From NCBI RefSeq assembly GCF_003012935.1, contig NZ_PUDR01000013.1, positions 62,001 through 126,000 of the forward strand: a stretch of 64,000 nt of DNA. Reading direction: 5' to 3'. Shown one piece after another: positions 41,541 to 49,903 of this stretch. The translations under genes were made by a program, and so were the position numbers. Under the pieces are notes generated by a model. The model did no database searches and was not told the DNA's origin. It saw only the letters and a list, made by a program, of their open reading frames with translations. Origin of the DNA: Pannonibacter carbonis. GTDB lineage: Bacteria > Pseudomonadota > Alphaproteobacteria > Rhizobiales > Stappiaceae. Position 1 is the first letter of the stretch; the number at the start of each line of letters is the position of its first letter.

Positions 41541-43426
41541 GCGGGAATTCCTTCAAAACGGGTTTGCGGTGCTGTGAGGCCCGCGGGTGAAATGCGCAGG
41601 GCGCGCAGCGCGTTCAGGATAACGGCGACGTCGATGGCTTCCTGCAGCAGCGCGCCCTGAACGGGGGTCAGGTAGCCGAAGGCCGCAGCGATCATGCCCA
41701 GAACCGACAGGCCGATGCCTGCGACCACGCTTTCAAGCGCGATCCGGCGCGACCGGCGGGCGATCTCGATTCCCGGCGCGATGCGGTCCACCCGGTCCAC
41801 CAGCAAGACCACATCGGCCGCCTCGGCACTTGCCGCCGCCCCGCGTGCGCCCATGGCGACGCCCACATCGGCGGCAGCCAGTGCGGGCGCGTCGTTGACG
41901 CCGTCGCCCACCATCATCACCGGACCGTTCTTGTGCTCGGTCAGGACCAAGAGCACCTTTTCATCTGGCGTCAGCCCCGCGCGGATGCCGTCAAGGCCAA
42001 GCCCTTCCGTTACCCGCGCCGCAACCTCGGCCCGGTCTCCGGTGGCCAAGAGGATGCGCGCAACCCCTTGCCGCCTCAGGCTGGCCAGCATCTCGGCTGC
42101 CCCTTCGCGGAGGGGGTCGGACATGACCAGATGCCCCGCCAAACGGCCATCGAAGGCCACGGCCACCATGACCGACCCTGCCGCCAGTTCCGGGTGATCA
42201 CCCGACAAACGGCCCACACGCTCCGCGACGAAACCATCGCCCCCGACGATGACCTGCCGTCCGTCGATGAAACCGATGACGCCTTCGCCCGGGATTTCAG
42301 CCACATCTTCGGGGATGGGTAGGGTGAGCCCCCGGTCCCTTGCTGCAGCCACGATGGCCTGCGCGACGGGGTGTTTTGATGCCTGATCCAGCGCCGCAGC
42401 ATAGCGCAGGATGTCGTCAGCCCCCATCCCGTCATGGCTGTCGATACTGACGATCTGCGGGCGCCCGTCGGTCAGCGTGCCGGTCTTGTCGAGGATCAGG
42501 GTGCGGATGCGGGCCATCGCCTCGAGGGGTTTGGCCCCCTTCACCAGCACCCCGAAATGCGCCGCCCGGCTCAGCCCGGCCACCAGCGCCACCGGCACGG
42601 CCAGGATCAGGGGGCAGGGCGTCGCCACGACCAGCACCGCCACCGCGCGGATCGGATCGCCGGTAAACCACCATGCGGCAAAGGCGATGGCAACGGTGAC
42701 GGCCAAAAACCCCAGCGACCAGCGATCAGCCAGCCGCGCCATGGGTGCTTTCGACGCCTGCGCCGCCTCGACCAGCCGGACGATCCCGGCATAGGTGCTG
42801 TCCTTCGCCTCGCGCGTCGCCTCCAGATCAAAAGCATCACCGGCATTGGTCGATCCGCTCATCGCCTCAGACCCGCGGTCGAGCCGCACCGGCAAGGATT
42901 CGCCCGTCAGCGCCGATGTGTCGACGAAAGCCGCGGCGGATGCGATGCGCCCGTCCACCGGCACGACATCGCCTTGCCGGATCAGCAGCCGGTCGCCAGG
43001 CGCGATGTCTTCCAGTGCCACCTCCTCCAGCCCGCCATTGCGGTGGCGCGTGGCGGTGCGGGGCACGCGCGACAGAAGATCGCGCATCTCGCGCCGCGCG
43101 CGACCCTCGGCAAAGCTTTCGAGGAAGGTGCCGCCCGAATACATGACGGCGACCACGGCGGCCGCCAGCGTCTCGTCAAAGGTCAGGGCCGCCGACATGG
43201 ACAGGGCGGCCACGATGTCGAGCCCCACCTCGCCGCGGGTAAGGCTGCGGATGATCTCGACCACAAGCGCCGCCAGCACGGGGACAACCCCCGCAAACCA
43301 CGCCGTTTGTGCAAGGTCCGTGCGCCCGCTGAAGTGCAGCCCGAGCCCTGTCACCAGACCTGCAAGGGCGATGACCAGGAGCAGTGTCTTTAGCCGATCT
43401 GTTTGAGTATGATCCAAAGGTGTCAA
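41537..43426 (-). CDS. Heavy-metal translocating P-type ATPase with CPL motif
   Basis: P1B-like ATPase of 629 residues without an N-terminal metal-binding domain. It has the actuator motif TGES (174-177), the transmembrane motif ATPCPLILAVP (Cys271-Pro-Leu), the phosphorylation site DKTGTLT (Asp313), the HP pair SKHPVA, and GDGVNDAPALAAADVG. The CPL triplet differs from CPC of copper/zinc exporters, so the cargo cannot be read off; the operon context with VIT and ApbE hints at iron or manganese. The start overlaps apbE by 4 bp. Confidence 0.9.
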   Translation of the reverse strand: MTPLDHTQTDRLKTLLLVIALAGLVTGLGLHFSGRTDLAQTAWFAGVVPVLAALVVEIIRSLTRGEVGLDIVAALSMSAALTFDETLAAAVVAVMYSGGTFLESFAEGRARREMRDLLSRVPRTATRHRNGGLEEVALEDIAPGDRLLIRQGDVVPVDGRIASAAAFVDTSALTGESLPVRLDRGSEAMSGSTNAGDAFDLEATREAKDSTYAGIVRLVEAAQASKAPMARLADRWSLGFLAVTVAIAFAAWWFTGDPIRAVAVLVVATPCPLILAVPVALVAGLSRAAHFGVLVKGAKPLEAMARIRTLILDKTGTLTDGRPQIVSIDSHDGMGADDILRYAAALDQASKHPVAQAIVAAARDRGLTLPIPEDVAEIPGEGVIGFIDGRQVIVGGDGFVAERVGRLSGDHPELAAGSVMVAVAFDGRLAGHLVMSDPLREGAAEMLASLRRQGVARILLATGDRAEVAARVTEGLGLDGIRAGLTPDEKVLLVLTEHKNGPVMMVGDGVNDAPALAAADVGVAMGARGAAASAEAADVVLLVDRVDRIAPGIEIARRSRRIALESVVAGIGLSVLGMIAAAFGYLTPVQGALLQEAIDVAVILNALRALRISPAGLTAPQTRFEGIPA

Positions 43427-44403
43427 TCTCCAACGGCCGGGGCCGTCGCCGCGGACTTGCTCGAAAATAGTTTGCCAACGCCAATGCCTTGAACGACACC
43501 CGTATCATCGCGCGTCAGGAACAGCGCGTCGATCCCTGCCTGTCGCGCAAGGTCTGCGCCCGCATCGACACCCTTCACCATCAGTGCCGTCGCCCATGCA
43601 TCGGCCTCGGCGCAGGTGGGGGCGATCACGGTGACAGATGCGGGGGGCGCGAGAAGTGGCGCACCGCGCGCGGGGTCCATCGTGTGGGACAGATCACGCC
43701 CCTGCACCGTGACCCAGTGTCGATAATCGCCCGAGGTGGCGACAGCAGCATCCTGAAGCGTCAGGATGGAATGGGGCGCGCGGCGGTGATGATCGGGGGC
43801 CTCAACCGCAACGGTCCAGGGCCTGCCGCCCGGGCCGAGGCCCATGGCGCGCATCTCGCCGTCGATGCCGACGAGGGCGTCAAGGATGCCGTTGGCTGAC
43901 AGGACTTCGGCCAGACGATCCACCCCATGGCCTTTGGCGATGCCGTTCAGGTCCAGAGAGATCGGGGCAATCTTGCGCACCCGGCCGCCGTCCAGCTCCA
44001 GCACCGCATGCGCCGGGCGATGTGGGGCCTGCATCGCGGCGCGAATGGCCTGCGGATCGGCGGTGGCGGGGCCAAAGCCCCAGGCGCGCACCGCCTCACC
44101 CTGCCCGATGTCAAAGGCCCCGCCCGAGGCGCGGCCGATTGCCAGCCCGACGGTCAGCACCCGCGCCAGATCGGAGGGGATGTCCTGCCATGCCCCCACC
44201 GGCGCGGCGTTCAGGCACATCAGATCGCTGTCGGGTCTCCACGTCGACATTTGCGCATCGACCGCATCCACCGCCGCTTGCAGGTCTGCCTGCACGGTGG
44301 CGGGGTCGAATTCTGGCGGCGCAAAGAACAGCGCGCTCCACCTTGTGCCCATGGTGGGGCCGTTCGGCGCGTGGCGAACAGGGTCAATAGACATCTTCGA
44401 CAT
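43423..44403 (-). CDS. apbE: FAD:protein FMN transferase (ApbE)
   Basis: Mg-dependent enzyme of 326 residues that attaches FMN from FAD to Ser/Thr of target proteins. Typical segments are GPTMGTRWSALF, MSTWRPDSDLMCLN, GGAFDIGQGEAVRAWGF, ISLDLNGIAKGHGVDRLAE, VATSGDYRHW and SHTMDPARGAP. No signal peptide or lipobox is seen at this start, odd because the flavinylated partners are extracytoplasmic; a start before 44403 with a non-ATG codon is possible. It overlaps the PepSY-flavoreductase gene by 20 bp. The DUF2271 protein of the same operon carries an ApbE target motif. Confidence 0.92.
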   Translation of the reverse strand: MSKMSIDPVRHAPNGPTMGTRWSALFFAPPEFDPATVQADLQAAVDAVDAQMSTWRPDSDLMCLNAAPVGAWQDIPSDLARVLTVGLAIGRASGGAFDIGQGEAVRAWGFGPATADPQAIRAAMQAPHRPAHAVLELDGGRVRKIAPISLDLNGIAKGHGVDRLAEVLSANGILDALVGIDGEMRAMGLGPGGRPWTVAVEAPDHHRRAPHSILTLQDAAVATSGDYRHWVTVQGRDLSHTMDPARGAPLLAPPASVTVIAPTCAEADAWATALMVKGVDAGADLARQAGIDALFLTRDDTGVVQGIGVGKLFSSKSAATAPAVGD

Positions 44404-46585
44404 AACGCCCCCCGGCCTTGAGCATCGCGGGCGTCAGGCCCATGGGCGCCAGGATATCCTCCAGCGCGCGACCCACGCCGCGGCCCATGTCACGCCCCCC
44501 GCAGACCATCACCTTTGCACCCTGCCGGATCGCCTCGGCCACCTGCGCGGCCTCGGCGCGCAGGGCGTCCTGCACATAATGCGGCCGCGCCCCGCGCGAG
44601 ACGGCGGTGGAGAGCTGCGTCAGACGCCCCTCGGCCTGCCACGCGGTCAGATCGTCACCATACAGGAAGTCGCTGTCCGGGTGGCGCATCCCAAAGAACA
44701 GATGCACCGGACGGTGGCGGGCATTGGCGCGGATGATCCCGGCCAAGGGTCCGATCCCGGTGCCTGCCCCGATCAGGATCAGGGGCGCCCGACCCCGCCC
44801 GGCATGAAAGCCCGGATTGCGCCGCAGGAAGGCCTGCACGGCGTCACCCGGTTCCAGTGCCAGCAACTGGCCGGAACACAGGCCCCCCGGGTGTTTCTTC
44901 ACCACGATCTCGACAAACCCGTCCCGGCTGCCCGAGGCCAGCGAGTAGAAGCGCGGGACTGTGGAGCCTTCGGGCAGGATGCCGAGAAGGTCGCCCGCCT
45001 GAAACCGTGCGAAACCCCGGCCTGTCAGCCGTGCCCAGAGGGTCGCTTTTGGCAAGGCAAAGCGCAGGATCGCGGTCGGGGCCTGCACCGCCTCGCCATA
45101 GTCGCGGCGCGAGATGAGCGTCAGGCCCTGCGCCTCGGGGCGGGCGGGCTGGTGGTCAAGGTCGAGCGTCAGCCCATTGGCCTGCCCCAGTGCCCGGCCC
45201 CAGCGCGCGAAATCCTGCGGCGACTGGCGGTCGACCGTGTCCATGGGCAAGAGGGTGGTCCAGCCCATGGCGCGGGCGGCGGCGTCCACCTCTGCCGCAA
45301 AGGCGCAGTAGGCCGGAAAGCTGCGGTCGCCAAAGCCCAGCACGGCCAGCGGGGCGGTCGGGGCCATCCGCGCCAGCCGATCGAGGAACCCGCGGGCCGA
45401 AGCGGGTGCGTCGCCTTCGCCATAGGTGGCGGCGAGGATCAGGAAGCGGTCCGCGCGGGGGCAACGGGCCGGGTCGAAGGCTGACATGGGTCCCACATGC
45501 ACCGCTTGGCCCGCATCCCGCAGGGCCCGCGCCAGCGTTGCGGCAAAGCCCCAGGTGCTACCGCCTTCGGAACCCACAAGGATCACCGTCTGCGCCCGGC
45601 TCGCCCGGGCGTTGTCGCGCAGGTGGGGCCGACCCCGCCGCCCTGCAACCCAGATCAGCGCGCCGGTCACACCCATCACCGGGACGCTCAGCGCGATCAG
45701 GCCGAGGACCAGCCCCAGGACCGCCGCACCCTGACCGGTGTGAAGCATGTAGATGGTTTCCGAGACCTGCTGCCATGGCGTCAGGTCTGCCCAGGACAGG
45801 AGCTCGCCGGTCCCCTGATCGATCAGGCCGGTGCCTGCATCGGTGGAGAGAGTGAACACATCCTGCGCATCGCCCGCATAGGGAAAACTCAGCTTGCGCA
45901 AGGCGCTGACCGGAACATCCTGCAGCGCGGCCATCTGCCCCAGCGGGAAGGCCATCTGCCCGCTGACTGCCGCAGGGTCGGCGGGGCGCACCGCGCCATC
46001 GGGCAGCAGGTCAAAGGTCGAAGCCGTCATCCACAGCGCCGTCGCCGCCGACAGGGCAAGGCCCATGACCGCAACGCGCGCCAGTTCCACATGCAGCCGC
46101 CCCACCAGCGGCCCGCGCAGCCGCGCGAACCCGCGCCGCCAGCCGCCCGTGCGCCGCGCCACCAGCGCCGCCCCCGACAGGGCCAGCACCAGCATGGCGG
46201 CGGCGCCTGCGGCCATCACCAGCCGCCCGGCATCGTCCAGAAACAGCGACCGGTGCAGGTTCGTCAGCCAGCGTTCGACCGGGTTGGGGTCGGCCGAGCC
46301 GACATCCGCGCCTGTCGCCGGGTCGATCACGGCGGAACCTGGCGTGCCGCCGTCGAACCACCAGGCGGTGATGGTGCCCGAGGGGGACCGCCGGATCTCT
46401 TCCAGCCCCGGATGCGTCGCGGCCACACGGGCAGCCATATCGGCCACGCTCTGCCCCGCCACCGCCTGCGGCGCGACCAGCCGCTCGGCCATGGGAAAGA
46501 CCGACAGCGCCGCACCGCTGAGCGCAAGGACGGTCACAAGGACAAGGGCCAGAAGCCCCGGCCAGCGGTGAAGCGCGCGGATCAT
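44384..46585 (-). CDS. PepSY-flavodoxin-ferredoxin reductase fusion membrane protein
   Basis: Protein of 733 residues. The N-terminal half is a PepSY membrane domain with helices at about residues 8-31, 120-140, 165-187 and 290-315 (MIRALHRWPGLLALVLVTVLA). A flavodoxin-like domain (TVILVGSEGGSTWGFAATLA) and an FAD/NAD(P)-binding reductase domain follow (RFYSLASGS, GGLCSGQLLAL, LILIGAGTGIGPLAG, MVCGGRDMGRGV, and terminal DVY), as in sulfite reductase flavoproteins. It would move electrons from NAD(P)H through flavins to the membrane or periplasm. It is 12 bp after the DUF2271 gene and overlaps apbE. Confidence 0.9.
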   Translation of the reverse strand: MIRALHRWPGLLALVLVTVLALSGAALSVFPMAERLVAPQAVAGQSVADMAARVAATHPGLEEIRRSPSGTITAWWFDGGTPGSAVIDPATGADVGSADPNPVERWLTNLHRSLFLDDAGRLVMAAGAAAMLVLALSGAALVARRTGGWRRGFARLRGPLVGRLHVELARVAVMGLALSAATALWMTASTFDLLPDGAVRPADPAAVSGQMAFPLGQMAALQDVPVSALRKLSFPYAGDAQDVFTLSTDAGTGLIDQGTGELLSWADLTPWQQVSETIYMLHTGQGAAVLGLVLGLIALSVPVMGVTGALIWVAGRRGRPHLRDNARASRAQTVILVGSEGGSTWGFAATLARALRDAGQAVHVGPMSAFDPARCPRADRFLILAATYGEGDAPASARGFLDRLARMAPTAPLAVLGFGDRSFPAYCAFAAEVDAAARAMGWTTLLPMDTVDRQSPQDFARWGRALGQANGLTLDLDHQPARPEAQGLTLISRRDYGEAVQAPTAILRFALPKATLWARLTGRGFARFQAGDLLGILPEGSTVPRFYSLASGSRDGFVEIVVKKHPGGLCSGQLLALEPGDAVQAFLRRNPGFHAGRGRAPLILIGAGTGIGPLAGIIRANARHRPVHLFFGMRHPDSDFLYGDDLTAWQAEGRLTQLSTAVSRGARPHYVQDALRAEAAQVAEAIRQGAKVMVCGGRDMGRGVGRALEDILAPMGLTPAMLKAGGRYVEDVY

Positions 46586-46597
46586 CAGTCCGTTCCC

Positions 46598-47065
46598 TTA
46601 CTGATAGACGAAGCTGGCGATGTAGCGACGGCCCTGCACGGGCGTGCCCGCGCCAGCACTGGTCAGCGGCACCGCAATCTCGTTCGGGCTGTCGCGCATA
46701 TCCTCGACCGCCGCGTCGATGTGGAGCGTATAGCCCGCATCGAACAGGGCATCGGCCAGATCGAGCGTGATCTCCAGGGTCCGGCCTGCCCCGACACTGG
46801 CGCCCGTGATGCCGTTGATCTGGGCAGGGTCGGCCCCGGTGGCGGTATACCAGTCGCTCAGGTGTTCGTAGTATTTCGACTTGCCGCCCGCCATCCAGAG
46901 GCTGCCGACATAGGCGCCCGAGGCATCGGTGACGTAGAGCGCCAGGTAGGCGCCATCGCCGCCATAGCTGTTCATGGTGGTCGTCAGCGTCACGGGCCGG
47001 GCCATCGCGAGCCCAGGAAGGGTCAGTGCGGTGGTCAGGGCAAGGGTGGCGAGAAGGGATTTCAT
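46598..47065 (-). CDS. DUF2271 periplasmic protein with a flavinylation motif
   Basis: Secreted protein of 155 residues with a signal peptide cut after AMA (about residue 22) and a DUF2271 body (TMNSYGGDGAYLALYVTDASG, GYTLHIDAAVEDMRDSPNE). The segment NGITGASVGAG matches the ApbE target pattern [DN]-x-x-[ST]-G-A-[ST], making Thr87 a candidate FMN attachment site. An ApbE gene and a flavoreductase follow in the same operon. So it is probably a periplasmic flavin electron carrier; the attachment is inferred from motif and context. Confidence 0.85.
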   Translation of the reverse strand: MKSLLATLALTTALTLPGLAMARPVTLTTTMNSYGGDGAYLALYVTDASGAYVGSLWMAGGKSKYYEHLSDWYTATGADPAQINGITGASVGAGRTLEITLDLADALFDAGYTLHIDAAVEDMRDSPNEIAVPLTSAGAGTPVQGRRYIASFVYQ

Positions 47066-47091
47066 CGGGTTTCCTTTCGGTGATGGTCTGC

Positions 47092-47105
47092 GCCCCGCAC
47101 GGGGC
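47092..47105. terminator. Short GC hairpin between Asp-rich and DUF2271 genes
   Basis: GCCCC-GCAC-GGGGC lies in the 60-bp gap between the two genes. It may be a weak terminator or a processing hairpin that lets part of the transcript continue into the DUF2271 operon. Confidence 0.35.
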
Positions 47106-47125
47106 AGGGCGCGCGATGGCCGGGA

Positions 47126-47506
47126 TCAGTTGGTCACAGCCACGGGCGGCGCGCCGTTGCCGAAGAGCCCGTTTGCCGGAGGTGCGACGGTGCCCGCAGG
47201 AGCAGGGTTGCCGAGAGCGCCGATGCAGCCATCGTCGTCATCATCATCATCATCATCATCATCATCGTCGCAGTCCTCGTCGTCCTCGTCATCGTCGTGC
47301 CCGCGACGGACCCATCCGCCGTCGTCATCATCTCCGCTCACACGAATGAGGGGCATGGGCTGGTCGTCGGCACTGACCACGGCGGCGCAAACGCCGCTGC
47401 ACGCGCCTTGAGCGTTGCCCTGGTCCTGCAACGCGGCAAGGGCAGGCAGGCCGAGTGCCACGGTCAGCGCCGTCGACGCGAAAAGAAGGGAAAGTCGGAA
47501 TGTCAT
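47126..47506 (-). CDS. Secreted Asp-rich protein
   Basis: Protein of 126 residues with a signal peptide (cut near LAALQ, about residue 25), one Cys pair (ACSGVCAAVV), and a very acidic centre of some 25 Asp/Glu residues encoded partly by a GAT triplet repeat. The last 35 residues are Pro/Gly/Ala-rich. I recognise no family. The acidic run could bind divalent metals such as Ca2+ or Fe, matching the neighbouring transporters. It is the first gene of the leftward metal/redox operon and has a response-regulator box 79 bp upstream. The frame is supported by the signal peptide and a SD-like AAGGAG before the ATG. Confidence 0.75.
   Translation of the reverse strand: MTFRLSLLFASTALTVALGLPALAALQDQGNAQGACSGVCAAVVSADDQPMPLIRVSGDDDDGGWVRRGHDDDEDDEDCDDDDDDDDDDDDDGCIGALGNPAPAGTVAPPANGLFGNGAPPVAVTN
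47231..47300. repeat. Triplet microsatellite inside the Asp-rich gene
   Basis: About 13 near-perfect copies of the ATC/TCA triplet (GAT on the coding strand) at 47231-47270, followed by a degenerate GTC/CTC extension. It encodes the poly-Asp run. Such tracts change length by slippage in whole codons. Confidence 0.85.
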
Positions 47507-47584
47507 GGCGTGGTCTCCTTGGATCTGATGCTGCCAATCTGTGCCTCGGACCTGAGCTGTTCCTGACGCCGCCCCACTTTCTGC

Positions 47585-47600
47585 TTCAGCTTGGCGTCAG
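47585..47600 (-). promoter_or_regulatory. Response-regulator box 1 (CTGAC-N6-CTGAA)
   Basis: On the minus strand the site reads CTGACGCCAAGCTGAA, two 5-base direct repeats with an 11-bp period, as OmpR-type regulators prefer. It lies 79 bp upstream of the Asp-rich gene. Three further copies at matching distances lie before other units here. The right half is also part of a 9-bp inverted repeat with 47562-47570. Confidence 0.65.
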
Positions 47601-47609
47601 GAAGAAAAA

Positions 47610-47634
47610 GGCCCCGCCGGGACAGGGCGGGGCC
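47610..47634 (-). terminator. Rho-independent terminator of the small acidic-protein gene
   Basis: GGCCCCGCC and GGCGGGGCC form a perfect 9-bp stem with a 7-base loop; on the minus strand a T-rich tract follows (complement of 47601-47609). It lies 95 bp after the stop of the leftward gene at 47729. Confidence 0.75.
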
Positions 47635-47728
47635 AGTCAGACCACGAGGGACAGGCGTGGTCGGAGAACGGGGTCAGGCGATGTTGCCGGGCATGGAGGG
47701 ATGGGTTGATGCGGACTTGCGGGGCATC

Positions 47729-47938
47729 TCAATCGTCATCGTCGTCGCCCTGATCCGATGTCTGTTGCGTCGCCAGATCGGCACCCGCAGGCGTGGCCGC
47801 AGTGTCGCCGGGCTGCGCCGGTGCCGTGACGGTGGCTGGCGCAGTGCCGGGTCCGCGACCAAGGGCTGTCAATGTGGGCGCGGCAAGGACCGCGATAACG
47901 GCGGCAGTTGCGAGCAACACGAGAATTGTGGATTTCAT
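47729..47938 (-). CDS. Small secreted protein with acidic tail
   Basis: Protein of 69 residues: an N-terminal hydrophobic segment (MKSTILVLLATAAVIAVLAAP) that is a signal peptide or anchor, an Ala/Thr/Pro linker, and a DQGDDDDD end. No family is recognised. It is a single-gene unit with its own terminator and its own copy of the response-regulator box 78 bp upstream. The acidic end resembles the Asp-rich and PepSY proteins nearby, suggesting one metal-related response. Confidence 0.7.
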   Translation of the reverse strand: MKSTILVLLATAAVIAVLAAPTLTALGRGPGTAPATVTAPAQPGDTAATPAGADLATQQTSDQGDDDDD

Positions 47939-48015
47939 GGCGGTAGCTCCTTGATTGGATGAACCGATTCTGTCGTGTGCCGCTGAAGCCTTGCTGATGG
48001 GACGCCGGTTTCTGC

Positions 48016-48031
48016 TTCAGCCTGGTGTCAG
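48016..48031 (-). promoter_or_regulatory. Response-regulator box 2 (CTGAC-N6-CTGAA)
   Basis: The minus strand reads CTGACACCAGGCTGAA, matching box 1 in both half-sites, spacing and the following GC. It is 78 bp upstream of the small acidic-protein gene. Confidence 0.65.
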
Positions 48032-48105
48032 AAAACACGCGCCCTAACCTCATGCCGGGCACAGGCCGGAACCGATTGTACACCCGGTTCCGGCACGGCT
48101 GCGTG

Positions 48106-49518
48106 TCAGCGCAGTTCGAACGCTTCGGAGTAAACGCGGCGCGGCGCATGGCCCATCGCCTTGAGCCCGTTCTGGATGCCGTCGCGCAACCCGCAGGGCC
48201 CGCAGAAGAACAGCTCCGACCCGGCGATCTCGAAGGGCACCATCGCGACCAGGCGTTCGGCCGTCAGTCGCCCCTCGGTGCGGCTGGCCACGACCTGCAC
48301 GCTCAAGCCCGGATGACCTGCGGCGATGGCTTGCAGACGGTCGGCGGCAAAGGCTTCGTCCTGGGTGTTCACGGCCCAGATCAGCGCGATCTGCTGGCGG
48401 TCTGCCTCGGTCAGCGCCTCGGCCCATGCCAGGAAGGGTGTGATGCCGATGCCTCCCGCCAGCCAGACCTGACGCGGCACCCGGCGTCGGAACAGGAACC
48501 GGCCATAGGGCCCCTCAACGCGCAGCCGCTGGCCCGGCACCAGCTTGTCCGGCAGGCTGCGCGTCCAATCCCCCAGCGCCTTGATCCCGAAATGCAGACT
48601 GCCATCGGCGCGCGGGGCCGAAGCGATGGTAAAAGGATGCGCCTCGTCAAGGCCAGCGCCGGGGCCCGAGCCGGGAACCGAGACAAAGGCGAACTGGCCA
48701 GGACGCCAGCGCATTCCGCGCCCTGTGGGCCGCAAGGCAATCTCGGTCGCAGCACCGTGTCGCGTGACGGAGTCGAGCGCATAGTCGCGCGGGCGCAGAA
48801 AAGGGTTGATGAACTGCGTGAACACCCAGGCCACCAGCCCCGCAAGGCTGAACGTGTTGAGGTAGAGCGCCAGCATCGGGTCCACCCCTTCGGGCTTGTC
48901 GATGGCCAGTTGGTGAAACGCGGCAATCGCGAACAACAGCCCCATGAACCGGTGCGTGAAACGCCACAAGGGCCAGGGCAATTCCAGATTGGTGAAGGGA
49001 ACCCGCTTGATCCAGCTGATCGCGATCAGCGCGATGAACCCGTAGAAGGCAATTTCTCCGACCTCGGCGGCGAATTCGCCAAGGTTGGTTTCTGCCACAA
49101 AATCCTCGATCTCCGGTTCAAGCTGGTCATGCAGGACCATCAGCCCCAAGGCCGCGATCCCCAGCCACTTGTGGACGGCATACATGCGATCCAGCCCGCC
49201 GAAGAACGGTTCGATCACAGCCGGGCGCGCCGACAGCACCAGGGCTATGCCCATGGCCACAATCGCGGCGGACCCGACCGCGATGCTCATGGCGGACTCG
49301 ATGCCGAACGGGGCATAGGTTTGCGCGCCAAGGGCGGCGCCTAACAGAACGGCGATGGCGGCAAATGCCGGACCGGAATACAACATGTCAGAAAACCTTC
49401 CGTTCGGGCCGACTTGAGGAATGGTACCCGGCGTCACAGGGGACTGGTCGTGGGCCCGGCGCTGTGGATCTCGCCCTGTCACCGTGGCCTTTTCATGCAC
49501 GGAAACATGGTCAGTCAT
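48106..49518 (-). CDS. Ferric-reductase-like transmembrane flavoprotein
   Basis: Membrane oxidoreductase of 470 residues from the ATG at 49518, which follows GGACAGGA and overlaps the PepSY gene by 8 bp. About 45 cytoplasmic residues precede a ferric-reductase-like haem domain with several helices (HKWLGIAALGLMVLHDQ, RFTHRFMGLLFAIAAFHQL). Then come an FAD-binding domain (RPGQFAFVSV, HPFTIASAP) and an NAD(P)-binding domain (WLAGGIGITPFLAWA, LFFCGPCGLRDGI). It would pass electrons from NAD(P)H across the membrane. It belongs to the response-regulator-controlled PepSY unit. Confidence 0.9.
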   Translation of the reverse strand: MTDHVSVHEKATVTGRDPQRRAHDQSPVTPGTIPQVGPNGRFSDMLYSGPAFAAIAVLLGAALGAQTYAPFGIESAMSIAVGSAAIVAMGIALVLSARPAVIEPFFGGLDRMYAVHKWLGIAALGLMVLHDQLEPEIEDFVAETNLGEFAAEVGEIAFYGFIALIAISWIKRVPFTNLELPWPLWRFTHRFMGLLFAIAAFHQLAIDKPEGVDPMLALYLNTFSLAGLVAWVFTQFINPFLRPRDYALDSVTRHGAATEIALRPTGRGMRWRPGQFAFVSVPGSGPGAGLDEAHPFTIASAPRADGSLHFGIKALGDWTRSLPDKLVPGQRLRVEGPYGRFLFRRRVPRQVWLAGGIGITPFLAWAEALTEADRQQIALIWAVNTQDEAFAADRLQAIAAGHPGLSVQVVASRTEGRLTAERLVAMVPFEIAGSELFFCGPCGLRDGIQNGLKAMGHAPRRVYSEAFELR

Positions 49519-49819
49519 CTTCCTGTCCTTCGCGGTCGCGACCGTGGTCGTCATCCTCGAATTCGAATTCGACGATCTGCAGCGTGCCGGGATGCAGCTT
49601 GACCTCGATCGCGCGGCCCGTCGCGTCGCGGCCGTCGATCTCGTAGCAGCCGTCGTCGATCTTGATGCGGCGCACCTCCCAGCCTTGCCGGGTGGCGAAC
49701 TCAGCCACCGCCTCGCGCGGTTGCCAGTCGGCCATCGGAACGAAGCAATCATCATCAGCCAGTGCGGCACCGGCAGGCAGGGCTGCCAGAAAAGCAAGAA
49801 TTGTCAGCGTCTTTCGCAT
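49511..49819 (-). CDS. Secreted PepSY-domain protein
   Basis: Protein of 102 residues with signal peptide MRKTLTILAFLAALPAGAALA and a PepSY-type body (WQPREAVAEFATRQGWEVRRIKIDDGCYEIDGRDATG, read in two parts, then IEVKLHPGTLQIVEFEFEDD). The C-terminus is acidic. Such proteins often sit next to two-component systems and may dampen or report a periplasmic signal. It starts 152 bp from the divergent response-regulator gene, with a box 85 bp upstream, and overlaps the ferric-reductase-like gene. Confidence 0.85.
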   Translation of the reverse strand: MRKTLTILAFLAALPAGAALADDDCFVPMADWQPREAVAEFATRQGWEVRRIKIDDGCYEIDGRDATGRAIEVKLHPGTLQIVEFEFEDDDHGRDREGQEDD

Positions 49820-49870
49820 GGGCCACACTCCGGGTTACGGCCAGTCTGGATGATGTGATGCGCGCCGAAG

Positions 49871-49886
49871 CTGACGGCAGCCTGAA
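49871..49886 (+). promoter_or_regulatory. Response-regulator box 4, oriented to the regulator's own gene
   Basis: On the plus strand the site reads CTGACGGCAGCCTGAA, identical in both half-sites to boxes 1-3 but pointing right. It lies 86 bp upstream of the response-regulator ATG; a CTGAT follows 5 bp later. This suggests autoregulation. Confidence 0.6.
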
Positions 49887-49903
49887 GACGGCTGATCCAG
49901 GGC

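Noticed and set aside
44384-46585. Second ApbE target site in the PepSY-flavoreductase (DPATGAD)
   Set aside because: The last position is Asp rather than Ser/Thr, and this string is common in PepSY proteins.
47231-47300. CRISPR-like or structural repeat
   Set aside because: It is a simple triplet tract within a coding frame, with no spacers.
48025-49344. 439-codon plus-strand open frame antisense to the ferric-reductase-like gene
   Set aside because: His/Arg/Gln-rich shadow; membrane helices and FAD/NAD motifs are on the minus strand.
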